A stretch of 64,000 bases of DNA from Petunia secreta (taxonomy: Eukaryota; Streptophyta; Magnoliopsida; Solanales; Solanaceae), in NCBI GenBank assembly GCA_029990175.1, contig JARKIP010000201.1, positions 620,001-684,000 of the forward strand. Direction: 5' to 3'. Shown piece by piece: positions 12,954 to 23,100 of this stretch; positions within the stretch are counted from its first letter, which is position 1; each line of letters begins with the position of its first letter. A program made the translations under genes and the position numbers. The notes under the pieces are model-generated. The model was not told the DNA's origin and ran no database searches. It was given only the letters and a program-made list of their open reading frames with translations.

Positions 12954-12971
12954 CTGTGCTCTGATACCACT
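12954..12971 (-). promoter_or_regulatory. Primer-binding site for initiator tRNA-Met
   Basis: The minus strand reads AGTGGTATCAGAGC directly after the LTR end. TGGTATCAGAGC is the standard complement of the initiator methionine tRNA 3' end used by Copia elements. Confidence 0.9.
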
Positions 12972-13368
12972 TGTTGGAAAAATTAATCCCCACACAGAAA
13001 TATTATTCACGGTATAATAGCAACAATATTAACGGAGTGCTGAAAATGCGGTAATCAACGAGAATAAAAAAATATAACAAGGACACCAAGATTTTTACGT
13101 GGAAAACCCTTCTGAACTAAGGGAAAAACCACGGTCCGAGAGGAGCAAATAATTTCACTATAGCAAGGACTTTTACACCGTGTAGTAAATACCACTACAC
13201 ACTCACAAAAGAAATATTCCTCTTTTGATTTTTCACCTTACTATAAAACCGCTCACACTCTCTATTTTTCCTCACAGAGTATTTTCCTACACTGTGTATT
13301 CTCTCTTACACTGTGTCTTTCTAATACTCTCTGAAAACTGGATTGTACAAATGAGTCACGAACTGCCT

Positions 13369-13378
13369 CTATTTATAG
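13369..13378 (-). promoter_or_regulatory. TATA box of the Tnt1-like 5' LTR
   Basis: CTATAAATAG on the minus strand, repeated at 11313-11322 in the 3' LTR. It is the only good TATA candidate in the LTR and agrees with the orientation given by the primer site and coding strand. Confidence 0.65.
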
Positions 13379-14037
13379 GCAAAGAGAATTGGCCATTTAT
13401 GTCACTAATGACATCACACAAGAAACCAATTCAAACTTTGAACCAAAAAAAAAAAAAACTGCGCCTGACATTTAAGCAGCAAAAGGAACAGAACTTGTTG
13501 CAATTTTTGCACAATGGCAACTATGGGGCTGGACCCCACAACATCACCAACTTTTGAATGGTTTCAAGAGTTATATAACCCCTCTATTTTTAGTTGCAGA
13601 GGGTAGACAGTCCAGTTGTAAATGTACTCTCTTGTTTGATTTTGGTTGTTTAAGGTAAGTCATCAAACATATCACAAAATTATATGATAAGATTGAACTT
13701 GATTGGCCAAGACATGTCATATTGGACACTTGGCACTTTTTCATTGGCCATCTATTTGGCTTGGTATGCTATATCATTTATACACATGTCATGATTTTAT
13801 TGGTCCTTAATTTGACATGGCACCACATCATTTGACAAGTGACATGGACCTTGGACTAATAATTCTTGAATTTAATATAGCCCAAACTATTATATGGATT
13901 TAAATTAAATAAAATGTACATGTCTACAGTATTCATACCATAACAGGTGGTCTGATTAGAATTGTAGATATCTTAGATTACTGAATTTGCCTTGAAATAT
14001 TGCTAAATTATAAGTTTTGTTAATTTGATTAAAGCTC

Positions 14038-14227
14038 CATTCCGTTTAAAGGGCAGCGTAGTCCGGTGCGCAAAGCTTCTCGGTTCATGTAAGGTCCGGG
14101 AAAGGGCAGCATTTCGAAGGGTGTGATATACTCAGCCTAACCTAATGCAAGCATCAGTGACTGTTTCCATAACTTTAACCCGTAGCCTATAGTTTTCACA
14201 AAGATAATTTTACCAATTGCTCCAAGG
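14038..14227 (-). mobile_element. Au-like SINE, near full length
   Basis: The minus strand begins CTTGGAGCAATTGG and contains TGCTTGCATTAGGTTAGGC, ATCACACCCTTCGAA and a final CTGCCCTTT. This is the block order of the plant Au SINE. The tRNA-derived B box has decayed. An 8-bp TAAAGCTC at 14030-14037 and 14228-14235 is a probable target duplication. The copy is older than the one at 10261, judged by its more frequent differences from the remembered consensus. Confidence 0.8.
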
Positions 14228-14881
14228 TAAAGCTCATATATGTTTTACAATATCCGAATTTGATTTTAGAGGCGAATTCAACGTATAAACACTGAGAGTA
14301 CGACTATGTAACACATATAAACTATAAAATATTAGTAATTGTTGAACTAAAGTCATTTTCAGGAACAGCTAGCAAATTAGGCTGGTCGGTTCATAGTGTG
14401 GTAGGGAAAACTTGGAAGCGACACATGAAGAGGCAGCCAATGAGATGACTAAAAGAGATATATATGCATTGACAAGAAAACATAGCCTGAAACTAGTGAT
14501 TCTGATTTTGAATTTGTCTTTTGTACTATCCAATCCACTATTATAGCTGCCCTTTTTCCAAACATTATACCTAAAGGAAACTCATACTAAACTAGATGGA
14601 GACTAATAACAATGTTGATTATTATATATCAGCCATAACGAAATTAAGGACCAGCGCATGATGTCTGAAATGTGGGAAAAATCACAACATAGTTTTCCAT
14701 GATTTTTGTAATTATTATTGCCTCATTAATGATCAAGGTAATCACATGCTAAAAACACGAACTACATTAGAAAATTCATATTTTAAGTTGTACATGAGCG
14801 AAAGGAAAAAAAAATTGCTCCAATGAACGACGTGGATGGGTGCTTTCATTTTTCTCCGAAATCTTCCATAAAAGTTTATGA

Positions 14882-15075
14882 GTTTTTTTTTCGGCTTCAC
14901 GGAGAACGGATTGGTTTTTATAACCATTAATATGCAGGATGACCATGGGCACGGCTTAAAACTCGATAAATAATGGGTCCACCCTTTGCTCTTCACCACA
15001 TAATATATACTAGGCTTTTGTCTGGATTCGAACCTGTAATGTGATAATACGTATTGCACTCTTACCGCTAGAACA
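14882..15075 (-). mobile_element. tRNA-derived SINE candidate
   Basis: The minus strand has TAGCGGTAAGAGTGC, an approximate A box, and GGTTCGAATCC, a perfect B box, about 45 bp apart near 15065-15020. It ends in a run of nine A at 14883-14891 after CCGTGAAGCCG. Head, body and A-tail order fit a SolS-type SINE. No clear target duplication was found. The tRNA-like head does not fold into a complete cloverleaf by eye, so I do not call a tRNA gene. Confidence 0.5.
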
Positions 15076-15312
15076 TAATTCTTGGGCAGAAGGTATCATT
15101 CATTTTCGAGAGAAGTTAGAAATTCTGACGTTTAGAATTTATTTTCTGATTTCCCGAAGTGGTACAGCTGTTCTGAAACCATTTTCTCTTCTCTCTCTCT
15201 TCTTATTAGTTCAAATATAGATTCTGGATGACTCACACGGATGGCCCAATACTATATCCTCTATATGGCTGTGGGGCTACTTTGAATTGAGATATCTTTG
15301 AAGTCTGCTATT

Positions 15313-15790
15313 CTCCATGTTAAGTCTAGAATATGGTCCTTGAACCTATGATAATGTCTCAAAATCCAAAATTTTGAGGTTACTAATCTATGACTTGTGA
15401 TAATCAATGGTTGGTGAATGCATCATGTTTGTCCCCGCTTTAAAAGGTAGCAAACTAATAAACGGCGATTGAAAACAGAATGCTGTTTTTTGGACGTACA
15501 GTGGTACTAGATCTGTCCCATGCTGTATTCATATGTGTACAATTTCCTTTCCCATAAGAATATCAATTTCCAATTTCTCCAATGTCACCTAACCAAAGTT
15601 ATCTCAAGATGGAATAATTATAATTTGTTTTTGACTCAATTACTGGGTATATTGTTGTTGTGACTCGAATCACAATCATCACAACAAAATGTCTAAACTA
15701 ATAAAGGAGTTGGTCATTTTACCTTACCAAGATAATTGTTTTCATTATTGATGCCTTTACAATATGCTTCGACATCTTTATGGGGCTACT
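15313..15790 (+). repeat. Host segmental duplication, copy 1
   Basis: Pairs with 16300-16625 about 1 kb away in the same orientation. Shared phrases include TTTGAGGTT, GTGATAATCA, TTTGTCCCC, GGTGGTACTA, CTTTCCCATA and CCTTTACAATATGCT. Copy 1 has about 150 bp that copy 2 lacks. No terminal repeats or coding potential are seen, so it looks like a tandem duplication or an undefined old repeat. Confidence 0.75.
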
Positions 15791-16299
15791 TACTTCGGAT
15801 AATTCTTTTTATTAAGTTAAAGATGATCCGAAAGCGGAGTTGACCATGAATCCTTGGCAAGTCTCTCAGCTTTAATTTGTGTGTTAATTACTCATCAGTC
15901 TTAAAATGGGTAATAGCTTGTCTCAAATGGTTGACGTTCTCTATATATCAATGTGTGTGAATAAATAAGATAAGCCCAGTAACAACTAACCTATGATGGG
16001 AAGACAATCTTTATAAATATAGGCTATACTCCTCTTTGGTAGTTATCAGAACCTTATAATATGCCGTTATTGAATACGTGGTGGCGTTGTTGAGATCTCA
16101 TCAGTCAAGTTCTCCAAGTTGTGAGAGCGTGATATGAGACCTATTTTCATTTTGTGAAATGAAACATTTAGATACCATCGACTGACTGTGGGTTGCGGTA
16201 TGTGTATTCGGGATTGTGTTTGTATTATGGGAGTATCTAGCCGCAGCTTAAAATACTTTTACATGAGACGGATGGACTATTTTATTGTGGTATGTCAAT

Positions 16300-16625
16300 C
16301 TCCATCTTAAATCTCGAAATGGGTCCATGAACATAAGATATTTTCAAAAATATCAAAAGATTTTGAGGTTGCTAGTCCATGACTAGTGATAATCAGTGGT
16401 CGGTACTTTATCGTTTTTGTCCCCATTTTAAATGGTAGAAAACCAACAATGGCGATCGAAAACGAAGTACTGTTCTATGTACGGTGGTACTATACCTGTC
16501 CCATGGTTTATCACAATCTTCCTTTCCCATAGGAATATCAATTTCCATATCCTCCCCAAGATTATTTCTCATTATTAGTGGCGCCTTTACAATATGCTGT
16601 GATATTTTTATGCACGAACTTTAGA
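16300..16625 (+). repeat. Host segmental duplication, copy 2
   Basis: Second member of the pair starting at 15313; by eye roughly 75-80% similar in the aligned blocks. The Tat element inserted 32 bp beyond it. Confidence 0.75.
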
Positions 16626-16657
16626 CAACTTTTACGAGGGAAACGAAGTAAAGATGA

Positions 16658-17208
16658 TGTATGGGCCTAAATCAGTTTAGGTGTACAATTTGGATTCGAA
16701 CATAAGCAATTCTTCGTATCAAAGTTAAAATAATACGCGAAAAAGATGTAAATGCGAGGAAATAACTGTATTGCGATATATGAATGTGATTACAAATTTG
16801 GGCAGCGTTTCAGTACAAATTTCTGGATGCCTACAATACAAAATGAGCTACTATTTATAGGCCTAAGAGCCTTGCCCACGTTCCCCATCATCAGCAAATG
16901 CACCCTCCACGATCTAAGCATTAATATGGAGAAGTTAGTGGGGGCAAAGTAGTGGGCTGCAAAGCCACTGGAACCGAGGTGGTAACCTAAGCTTGGTTGC
17001 AAGGCTTCAGTTATCTGACCTTACTGTTCAGATAGGAGGGCATGTCACCAAAGCTCGGTGTCCAACTTGCCTTCGGCCGTGTTGTTGGAACTTGACTTCG
17101 GCGACCTCCTCACGAGTTCAATTGCTTCTCTTCGGAGCATCAGCTCGTTTTCCCTTCGGTCTACCACCCCGAGGTGCTGACCGAAGGCGACAATTTTCAC
17201 CCAATACA
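16658..17208 (-). repeat. 3' LTR of the Tat element
   Basis: 551 bp; plus-strand ends TGTATGGGCC and CCCAATACA. Several differences from the partner LTR are CG versus CA or TG (for example GTTCAG against GTTCGG near 17030), the pattern of methyl-cytosine deamination. CTATAAATAG is on the minus strand at 16851-16860. Frames that cross it are not genes. Confidence 0.93.
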
Positions 17209-17230
17209 GATAGTCCCCCCACTCCTCGGT
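17209..17230 (-). promoter_or_regulatory. Polypurine tract of the Tat element
   Basis: The minus strand reads GAGGAGTGGGGGGACT immediately before the 3' LTR, the expected plus-strand primer site for reverse transcription. Confidence 0.75.
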
Positions 17231-17428
17231 GGACGCCGAGGTCGCCGAGGAGTGGAATGAATTTAAGAGGGAAGTCGACGTGGCGAAACCCTATCCATGA
17301 ATTTCAAAAGTCGCACATCTATCGGGTCGCCGTTCCGCATTACGTGGCGGCTTTTGATAGGTCTCCGAACGGTCGCGCCGTCTTTTTGTTTTCTCCAACG
17401 TTACAGTCATCATTAGTCTTCCAACTTG

Positions 17429-17451
17429 CACGTGTATGCTCCCTATAAATA
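17429..17451 (+). promoter_or_regulatory. G-box and TATA box of the antisense accessory gene
   Basis: CACGTG at 17429-17434 is followed by TATAAATA at 17444-17451, about 130 bp before the ATG at 17580. A pyrimidine-rich leader (TCATCTCCTCCCCCTTCAC) follows. This is a plausible RNA polymerase II core promoter dedicated to the plus-strand gene and separate from the LTR promoter. Confidence 0.6.
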
Positions 17452-18597
17452 CATCACTTCATCTCCTCCCCCTTCACTTGAAGCTTTTGATCCGAAAAAG
17501 AAACTTTGAAGAACTTTAAAACACTGTCTTCTACATTTGATCTTCTAATCTCAAACGTTTCTTCTCTTCACTTATAATCATGTCTGCTACTATTTCTGCT
17601 ACTCATTCTGGCTATGGCTCAAGCGACTCTGGTGGGAGGGCAGAGCGCTTCGCTGGTATGGCCATGAATAATGAGGCTGCTGTTTCTGTGCCACCATTGC
17701 AGGTGGTTGAAGCGGGGGCTGGTGGCGAGGCCACGTCTGCCGCTCCCGCTCCCAGAAGGCGGAAAGAGAGGGCTGGCCGTGATCTGGCTGAGGTAAGCTA
17801 CGATATAGAGCATAACGTAGGCGATGACGATCGCGATGGTGATGAAGGTGACGTTGGAGGCGATGACATCACCAGCGCCAAAGAGGTGGGCGGCTCGGTA
17901 GGCGGCGCCGAGGTGAGTGGGACAAGCGATCCCAGAGGAGAGACCGAGGTTGGGCCGTCAAAGAAGTCGAAGAGAAAAATTCCTCTCGAGGTCGAGATTG
18001 ACCCTCGATTGGTGATTCCTTCCAGTTTCAACAACGACAAAGACTTAAAGGTCCACGCTCATTCAGATGCCCAAAAGGGGAAGAAGAGGAACATTCCCGT
18101 CCACGTTATACCAAGTATCATCACCGAGGAGAGGCTTGAATCTGTTCAGGCTGATTGTCGTTGGGGTCCCGAGGTGGAGATTAGGATCCCCGTGCCTGGC
18201 TCGGCAGTGTCTACGCATGTCGAGGGGTACTCCTCGGTTTTCACCTACCCCTTCACCATAGGGTTCAACTTGCCAGTACATCCTATCATCGATGTATTTT
18301 GCATGTCTTACAATTTGTGTCTAGCCCAACTCGGGCCCGGGGTTTGGAGGGTCGTCCAAGCCCTCGAGTATTTGAGTAACAAAGCTGGTTTGCCCTTCAC
18401 TTTTCAACACTTAATTTCACTCTACTACCCTTACTTCCACAAAGCCGGGGTGGTTGCTCTTCTGCCTCGAGGTTCTTATGCCATTTTGAGTAAGAGCGAG
18501 GACCATGGGGATCGAGGCTGGAATGATCGATATGTGCTTATTCCCACGAGGTTGTTGTCAGCCGAGCCTGGCTTTCCCGAAGTATGGAATGCCCAAC

Positions 18598-18674
18598 GTA
18601 AGTGGCCGCTTCCATTCTCTCCTCGGTTTTGGATTATTATAACTGTTGCTTACCCTTTCATCTTTGGTTTGCAG
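18598..18674 (+). other. Intron 1 of the antisense accessory gene
   Basis: GTAAGTGG donor and TTTGGTTTGCAG acceptor, 77 bp. Removing it joins phase-1 ends and restores ...NAQ-P-EKVSVNPPRN, while reading through loses the family pattern. Confidence 0.75.
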
Positions 18675-18812
18675 CTGAAAAGGTTTCAGTTAACCCACCA
18701 AGGAATTTGCTTGAGTGGGTTACTGAGGCTATGCAAATGAAGACGCGCTCAGAGCGGCAATGGATGGTGTTGGCCAGTTTGGAAGAGAATCGATGGGCAT
18801 GCAAGAGGCATG

Positions 18813-18895
18813 GTGAGTCGTTGATGACTTCGGCTCCTTAGACTTGCTTCGAGCCATTGGATTCTAACTTTTTTTGGTTTGATATATTTATGCAG
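18813..18895 (+). other. Intron 2 of the antisense accessory gene
   Basis: GTGAGTCG donor and ATATTTATGCAG acceptor after a T-rich tract, 83 bp, again phase 1. It joins RWACKRHG to LPSKAMREADEEEE. Confidence 0.7.
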
Positions 18896-20483
18896 GTCTT
18901 CCAAGCAAGGCTATGAGAGAAGCCGATGAGGAAGAAGAAGCAGAAATGGACGTCGAGGGAGGAGGAGAGGAGAGAGGCAAGAAAAAAAAAGAAAAAGAAA
19001 GAGAGGACGGTGCTGAATATCGCCGAGGGCGTTGCCCAAATGGCGACCCTGGCGAAGCGGCTTATTTATGAAAAAGCCAAAGGTTCACCTAACCCGGGGA
19101 CCTCCCAAGGTGAAGAAGTTTTCTTGGGTCGATTTTCTTGCGTTTCCACCACCACACACACTTATGTTAAACAAATTGCTTCCCTTCCTTCCCTAGGTTC
19201 TAAAAGAAAGCGGGTTGCGTCGAAGCGGGCGACCAAAGCGAAAGGACCTCGGGTTGAGGAAGCTGCTGCTCCTGCTGCTGAAGCATTGATCACAAAGAGC
19301 CGGGGACTTGTTAATGTACCCAGCAATGAAGAGCTTCCCCCTTTGGTCCCCGAGGAAAGACCAGATCTAGCCCCTGAATCTGTTCCCGAGTCGAGGCCCG
19401 AAGTTGGTGGGACGACCGAGGTTATAAACGTGGAGGAGTCTGACCAAGAGGCTGCAAAGCGAAAGGGCAAGGCTAAAGTGGGTGAGGCCTGATTAAGAGC
19501 ATGGTTAAAGCTTCCCGAGCCTCGCCAAAGCCTACCAACACTGCATCTCGGTCTTTGGAGATATATCCCGATGCGAATTTGCTAGATGCCACAAAAGAGG
19601 ATATCATGGCCCTTGATGGCTTACTCGGCCCTGCCGAATCTCACGCCCTTCGGAACCTTAGCCCAATGAGTTTGATGGGCGTCTCCGCCGCTTCAGCCCT
19701 TCGGGTAAGTCAGTGTGTATTTTACATTGTTGATCGCACTATTCTTCGGGTTCTGACCTCGTGTTTCAAATGCAGAGTTTGGTCCTCGTACTGTAAGCTG
19801 TTCACCTTGAGCGCGACCGAGCTAAAGAGCTTCAAGCGGCTGCTGCCGCTTGGGATGATCAGAAGAAGGTTCTTAAGGGGCAAGTTACCGAGCTAGAGAC
19901 TCGATTCTCAATTCTGAACAATGAGCTGGAACGCGCTAATGAGGCCTCGGCGAAAGCTGAGGCTGATCTTCGTGTGGCTGTGGAGTCTGCCGAAGCTCGA
20001 GTCCAAGCTGCGACAGATGAGTTCACTGCTGAGCGCTCGAGGTTGAGCCTTGAAAATGCCCGCCTTGAGGCCGAGCTTTTCAGGGCTAAGACCGAAGTGC
20101 TTGAAGCAGGCGAAAAGTATCATAGTAAGCTTGGGGAGTATAACGCCAAACTCATTGAGCTGCAGGGCCAGGTGGATGAACTGCCAGCCCTTCTGGGTAA
20201 GATATCCAAGCTCGAAGGCAGAATTGAATATCTTAATGAGCGGGCCGAGGTTAGGGCGACAAGGGCGAAGTTTGAAGAAACATGGGCTGTTGTCAGAACC
20301 AGGCTTAGCGCACTTGAACAAGTCCAGGCTGGGCAAATTGTGCTTGAGGACGAGATTGTCGAGGCAAGGGAAGCTGCTGCCGAGGCTCAAAGGATTGTGG
20401 ATGAGTTCCCTTCGAGCGAGGGCTCAGATGATGATGAAGGCGATAGTGCCGAAGAGGGCAGTGGAAATGCCGATGGGGCGTAG

Positions 20484-21252
20484 CCTTTGTAATTTGCAAA
20501 CACTTTGATATTTTTCCTTTGTTTTTGGGCCTTCGTGCCTTTTTGGATATTAGCCTTCGGGCTTTTGTATATACATAGCCATGGACCTTCGGGTCCTTTT
20601 TTAATGCAAATGTTTTTCAGCCTTCGGGCCTATTAGCGAAAATTGATCATTCGCATTTATGTTTTGAATGTTGGCCTTCGCAAATGCCGAATACTTCGCT
20701 AAGAATACATGTCTTGCAAGACTTAAAATGAATTTAGATGATGCAAACTTAGGACGACGTCTCGCCCTCGAGTCGGTGCATTGTGCAGCTTTGGAGTGCA
20801 ATATTTACACAGATAAAATGAATGAAACCAAAGTCACTTAATTGATATCGACAAGCCAGAATAAGGCTATTTACATAAGGCCAGGTCGAAGCGGACCTTG
20901 GGTGAAAAGCAAATTTTCAATAAAAACAAATTGATAACGTGCCGCTATCGGGCTAATTTACAATGTACTAAATCTAGTCCTCGGGCGTAAGTCCCCGGTT
21001 GTCGGATAGATAGGCTTCGGTTGGGAGGCTCGATGTTGACCCCGTTATCAACCCTTCTCACTCCCCCCAAGCGTTCGGTTTTGAATCTTGATGAAGATCC
21101 GAGTACTGGAAACGGTTCGGTTCGCTTCCTGAAGAGGTCAAGCAAAAAGATGGAATGAGGAGTAAGTTAGTACATTTTCTATCAATGCCATGGGAGCGTC
21201 GTTCGGCTCGGGGCAGTTTAATTGAAAAAAAGTTGAAAAGTATTTACCTCGG
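20484..21252. other. Untranslated spacer with CCTTCGGG palindrome words
   Basis: Between the convergent accessory gene and integrase lie short palindromic words: GCCTTCGTGCC, GCCTTCGGGC, GGACCTTCGGGTCC and GCCTTCGGGCC at about 20528-20632. The rest (20640-21250) has no frame with a recognisable product. The words may act in transcript ending for the plus-strand gene, or may be the hypervariable repeat zone known from Tat/Ogre 3' regions. Confidence 0.55.
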
Positions 21253-22656
21253 TTAGAAGTAGTATCGCTTCAGATTGCAGATGTTCCAATTCAGAGGTTC
21301 GGGTTCTCCTTGAAGAGACTCAATTTGATAAGAGCCTTTTCCCACGATTGCCTTGACTCTATAGGGTCCTTCCCAATTTGCAATAAGCTTCCCCCCGTTA
21401 TCTTCCTTTGTTGATTGGTTCGCAGTTTTCAGCACATAATCTCCAACTTTGAAGTCTCTAAGCTTGGCTTTCCTGTTGAGGTAAGCTTCGATTTGCCTTT
21501 TTTGGGCAACTAGCCGAACCAAAGCTAACTCCCTTTTCTCTTCGAGCAAATCTAGTTCAATACGCATTGCTTCCTGGTTAGCGTCTTCGGCTGTATGGGC
21601 GTACCGAAGACTTGGTTCGCCTACTTCTACGGGGATGAGAGAATCCATGCCATAAGCTAGTGAGAAAGGAGTCTCACCGGTGCTGTTCTTCTCCGTTGTT
21701 CGCATGGCCCATAGCACCCCGGGCAACTCCTCGGGCCAAGGACCTTTCTTCTCGTCGAGTCTTTTCTTCAAATTTTCAATTATGATCCTGTTCGAAGACT
21801 CAGCTTGGCCATTGGCACTTGGGTGATAAGGAGTCGAGGCAATTCTTTTGATTCCCCATTGCTTGAAGAAATCAGTGATGGCTGCCCCCATGAATTGTTT
21901 ACCGTTGTCACAGGCAATTTCTCTTGGGACGCCGAACAGGTAGATGATATTCTTTTTGATGAAGTCGATTACTTGCTTTTGCTTTACCTCGGTGAGAGCC
22001 GCCGCTTCCACCCATTTTGTGAAATAATCGGTCAATACCAAAATGAAACGAACACCACCTTTTCCTTTGGGTAGTGGTCCCACGACATCCATTCCCCATT
22101 TCATGAAGGGCCATGGTGATACCACTGAATGTAGAGGCTCCGCCTGTTGGTGGATCATCCGCCCATGGCGTTGGCATTTATCACATTTCTGCACGAAGGC
22201 CTTTACATCGGCACTGATAGTGGGCCAATAATACCCAGCTCTTAATAACTTACGCACTAAGGACTTTCCCCCCGAGTGGTTGCCACATTCGCCTTCGTGC
22301 ACTTCGGCCATCACGTATCTTGCCTCCTCGGGACCCAAGCACTTGGCCATCGGGCCGCAGTACAACCTTTTGTACAAGTTGCCCTCGATCAAGTGATACG
22401 AGGCTGCTTGAGTCCTCAGCTTCCTTGCTTCTTTTATATCTTGGGGGACGGTCCCCGAGTCGAAGTAGGAGATGAATTTACTTCGCCAATCCCATCGGTT
22501 ATCCACTGAGTTAACTTGCAATTTCATCTCACTCATTTGTGCTGATAGCAACCGAACCACTGAGTCAGTCCTCGAGTGGGTTTCGTCGATCGGCGAACCA
22601 AGATTCGCCAAGGCGTCAGCCTCGGTATTCTCTTCCCGATGCACTTGTTTAATTTG
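21253..22656 (-). pseudogene. Tat integrase with end of RNase H
   Basis: The frame begins with the last RNase H motif, REENTEADALANL. The HHCC zinc module follows (HEGECGNHSGGK, then CDKCQ). Next is the DDE core: MDVVGP with the first Asp, CDNGKQF with the second, and GQAESSN with the Glu, all present. The C-terminus carries KLIANWEGPYRV, a GPY/F-type module that precedes NLKRYYF and the stop. The integrase part is uninterrupted. It is cut off from upstream pol by a TGA at 22654-22656, where relatives have Trp (TGG to TGA). Confidence 0.9.
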
Positions 22657-23100
22657 TCATTCTTGGAATTGTGCTAAGATCCTTTGTGCTCGATCCAAGT
22701 ATAGCTGCATTCTGGGCTCCCGAGCCGTATAATCACCGAGGATCTGGTTGACTACCAATTGTGAATCACATCTCAGTTTGATTCTTTCAACCCCCATTTC
22801 TTTAGCCAGCTCCAAACCTACTAAAGCTGCCTCATATTCCGCTTCGTTGTTGGTCACTTTTTTTAACCGAACCGAATGCCTGACTTTTTCCCCGGTAGGT
22901 GCTCTCAAGACTATGCCTAACCCCGAACCTTTGGAGTTTGTTGCCCCATCGGTGTAAAGTATCCATAGTCCCGAAGGGGATCCTTTTGCCATGGAGTTTT
23001 CCTTTTCCGCCTCAGGCAAAATTCCGATACTAAAATCAGCCACGAAGTCTGCCAAGACTTGAGACTTAATGGAGTCCGATGTTGATAAGTAATGTCATAC
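22657..23100 (-). pseudogene. Tat second (cellular-type) RNase H
   Basis: Catalytic positions are visible: ILYTDGATN (Asp), NNEAEYEAAL (Glu) and LRCDSQLV (Asp), with the last Asp in the next segment (TEADALA). This extra RNase H after the degenerate RT-linked one is diagnostic of Tat/Ogre elements. The frame is separated from RT by a one-base insertion in a C run near 23169 and a compensating one-base loss near 23070. It ends at an internal TGA. Confidence 0.85.

Larger units (their letters stand above)
10916..13543 (-). mobile_element. Tnt1-like Copia element, gag-protease only, TSD TCACC
   Basis: Two 572-bp LTRs (10916-11487, 12972-13543) begin TGTTGG and end CAACA on the plus strand. They are flanked by TCACC at 10911-10915 and 13544-13548. 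The minus-strand primer site TGGTATCAGAGC, complementary to initiator tRNA-Met, abuts the 5' LTR, and GGAGGGGGAGA abuts the 3' LTR. I count about four differences between LTRs, so insertion is recent. The interior is only 1.48 kb, against about 4 kb in full-length Tnt1, because integrase, RT and RNase H have been lost. It could move only with enzymes supplied by an intact relative. Confidence 0.92.
10509..13928 (-). mobile_element. Solo LTR, TSD GTATT, split by Tnt1-like insertion
   Basis: Plus-strand termini are TGTAGCCACTAAATT at 10509 and GTACATGTCTACA at 13928. The duplication GTATT flanks it at 10504-10508 and 13929-13933. With the nested Tnt1-like element and its duplication removed, the LTR is about 787 bp. 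There is no second LTR or interior, so it is the product of LTR-LTR recombination. Minus orientation is inferred from the resemblance of its right end, read on the minus strand (TGTAGACATGTACATT), to Solanaceae Copia LTR starts. Confidence 0.8.
17580..20483 (+). pseudogene. Tat antisense accessory gene, Transposase_28-like with coiled-coil C-terminus
   Basis: Exon 1 (17580-18597) encodes an acidic, low-complexity N-terminus and then a domain with FNLPVHPIIDVFC, LGPGVWRV and ALLPRGSYAIL. This is the family Pfam calls a putative gypsy-type transposon protein (Transposase_28); its function is unknown. GT-AG introns fit at 18598-18674, 18813-18895, 19110-19196 and 19705-19775. Exon 2 continues in frame with NPPRNLLEWV and ENRWACKRHG. 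The C-terminal part (about 19800-20480) is a long heptad-rich coiled coil ending in an Asp/Glu-rich tail before TAG at 20481. An apparent frameshift in the A-rich run near 18985, the change of frame near 19490 and an in-frame TAA near 19794 argue that this copy is broken. Exon joins are inferred. Confidence 0.75.

Noticed and set aside
12348..12986. Open frame of 212 codons on the plus strand
   Set aside because: Antisense shadow of the Gag coding region, which has clear Copia motifs on the minus strand.
15020..15075. Possible tRNA gene on the minus strand
   Set aside because: A and B boxes are present, but arms do not pair into a cloverleaf and an A-tailed SINE body follows.
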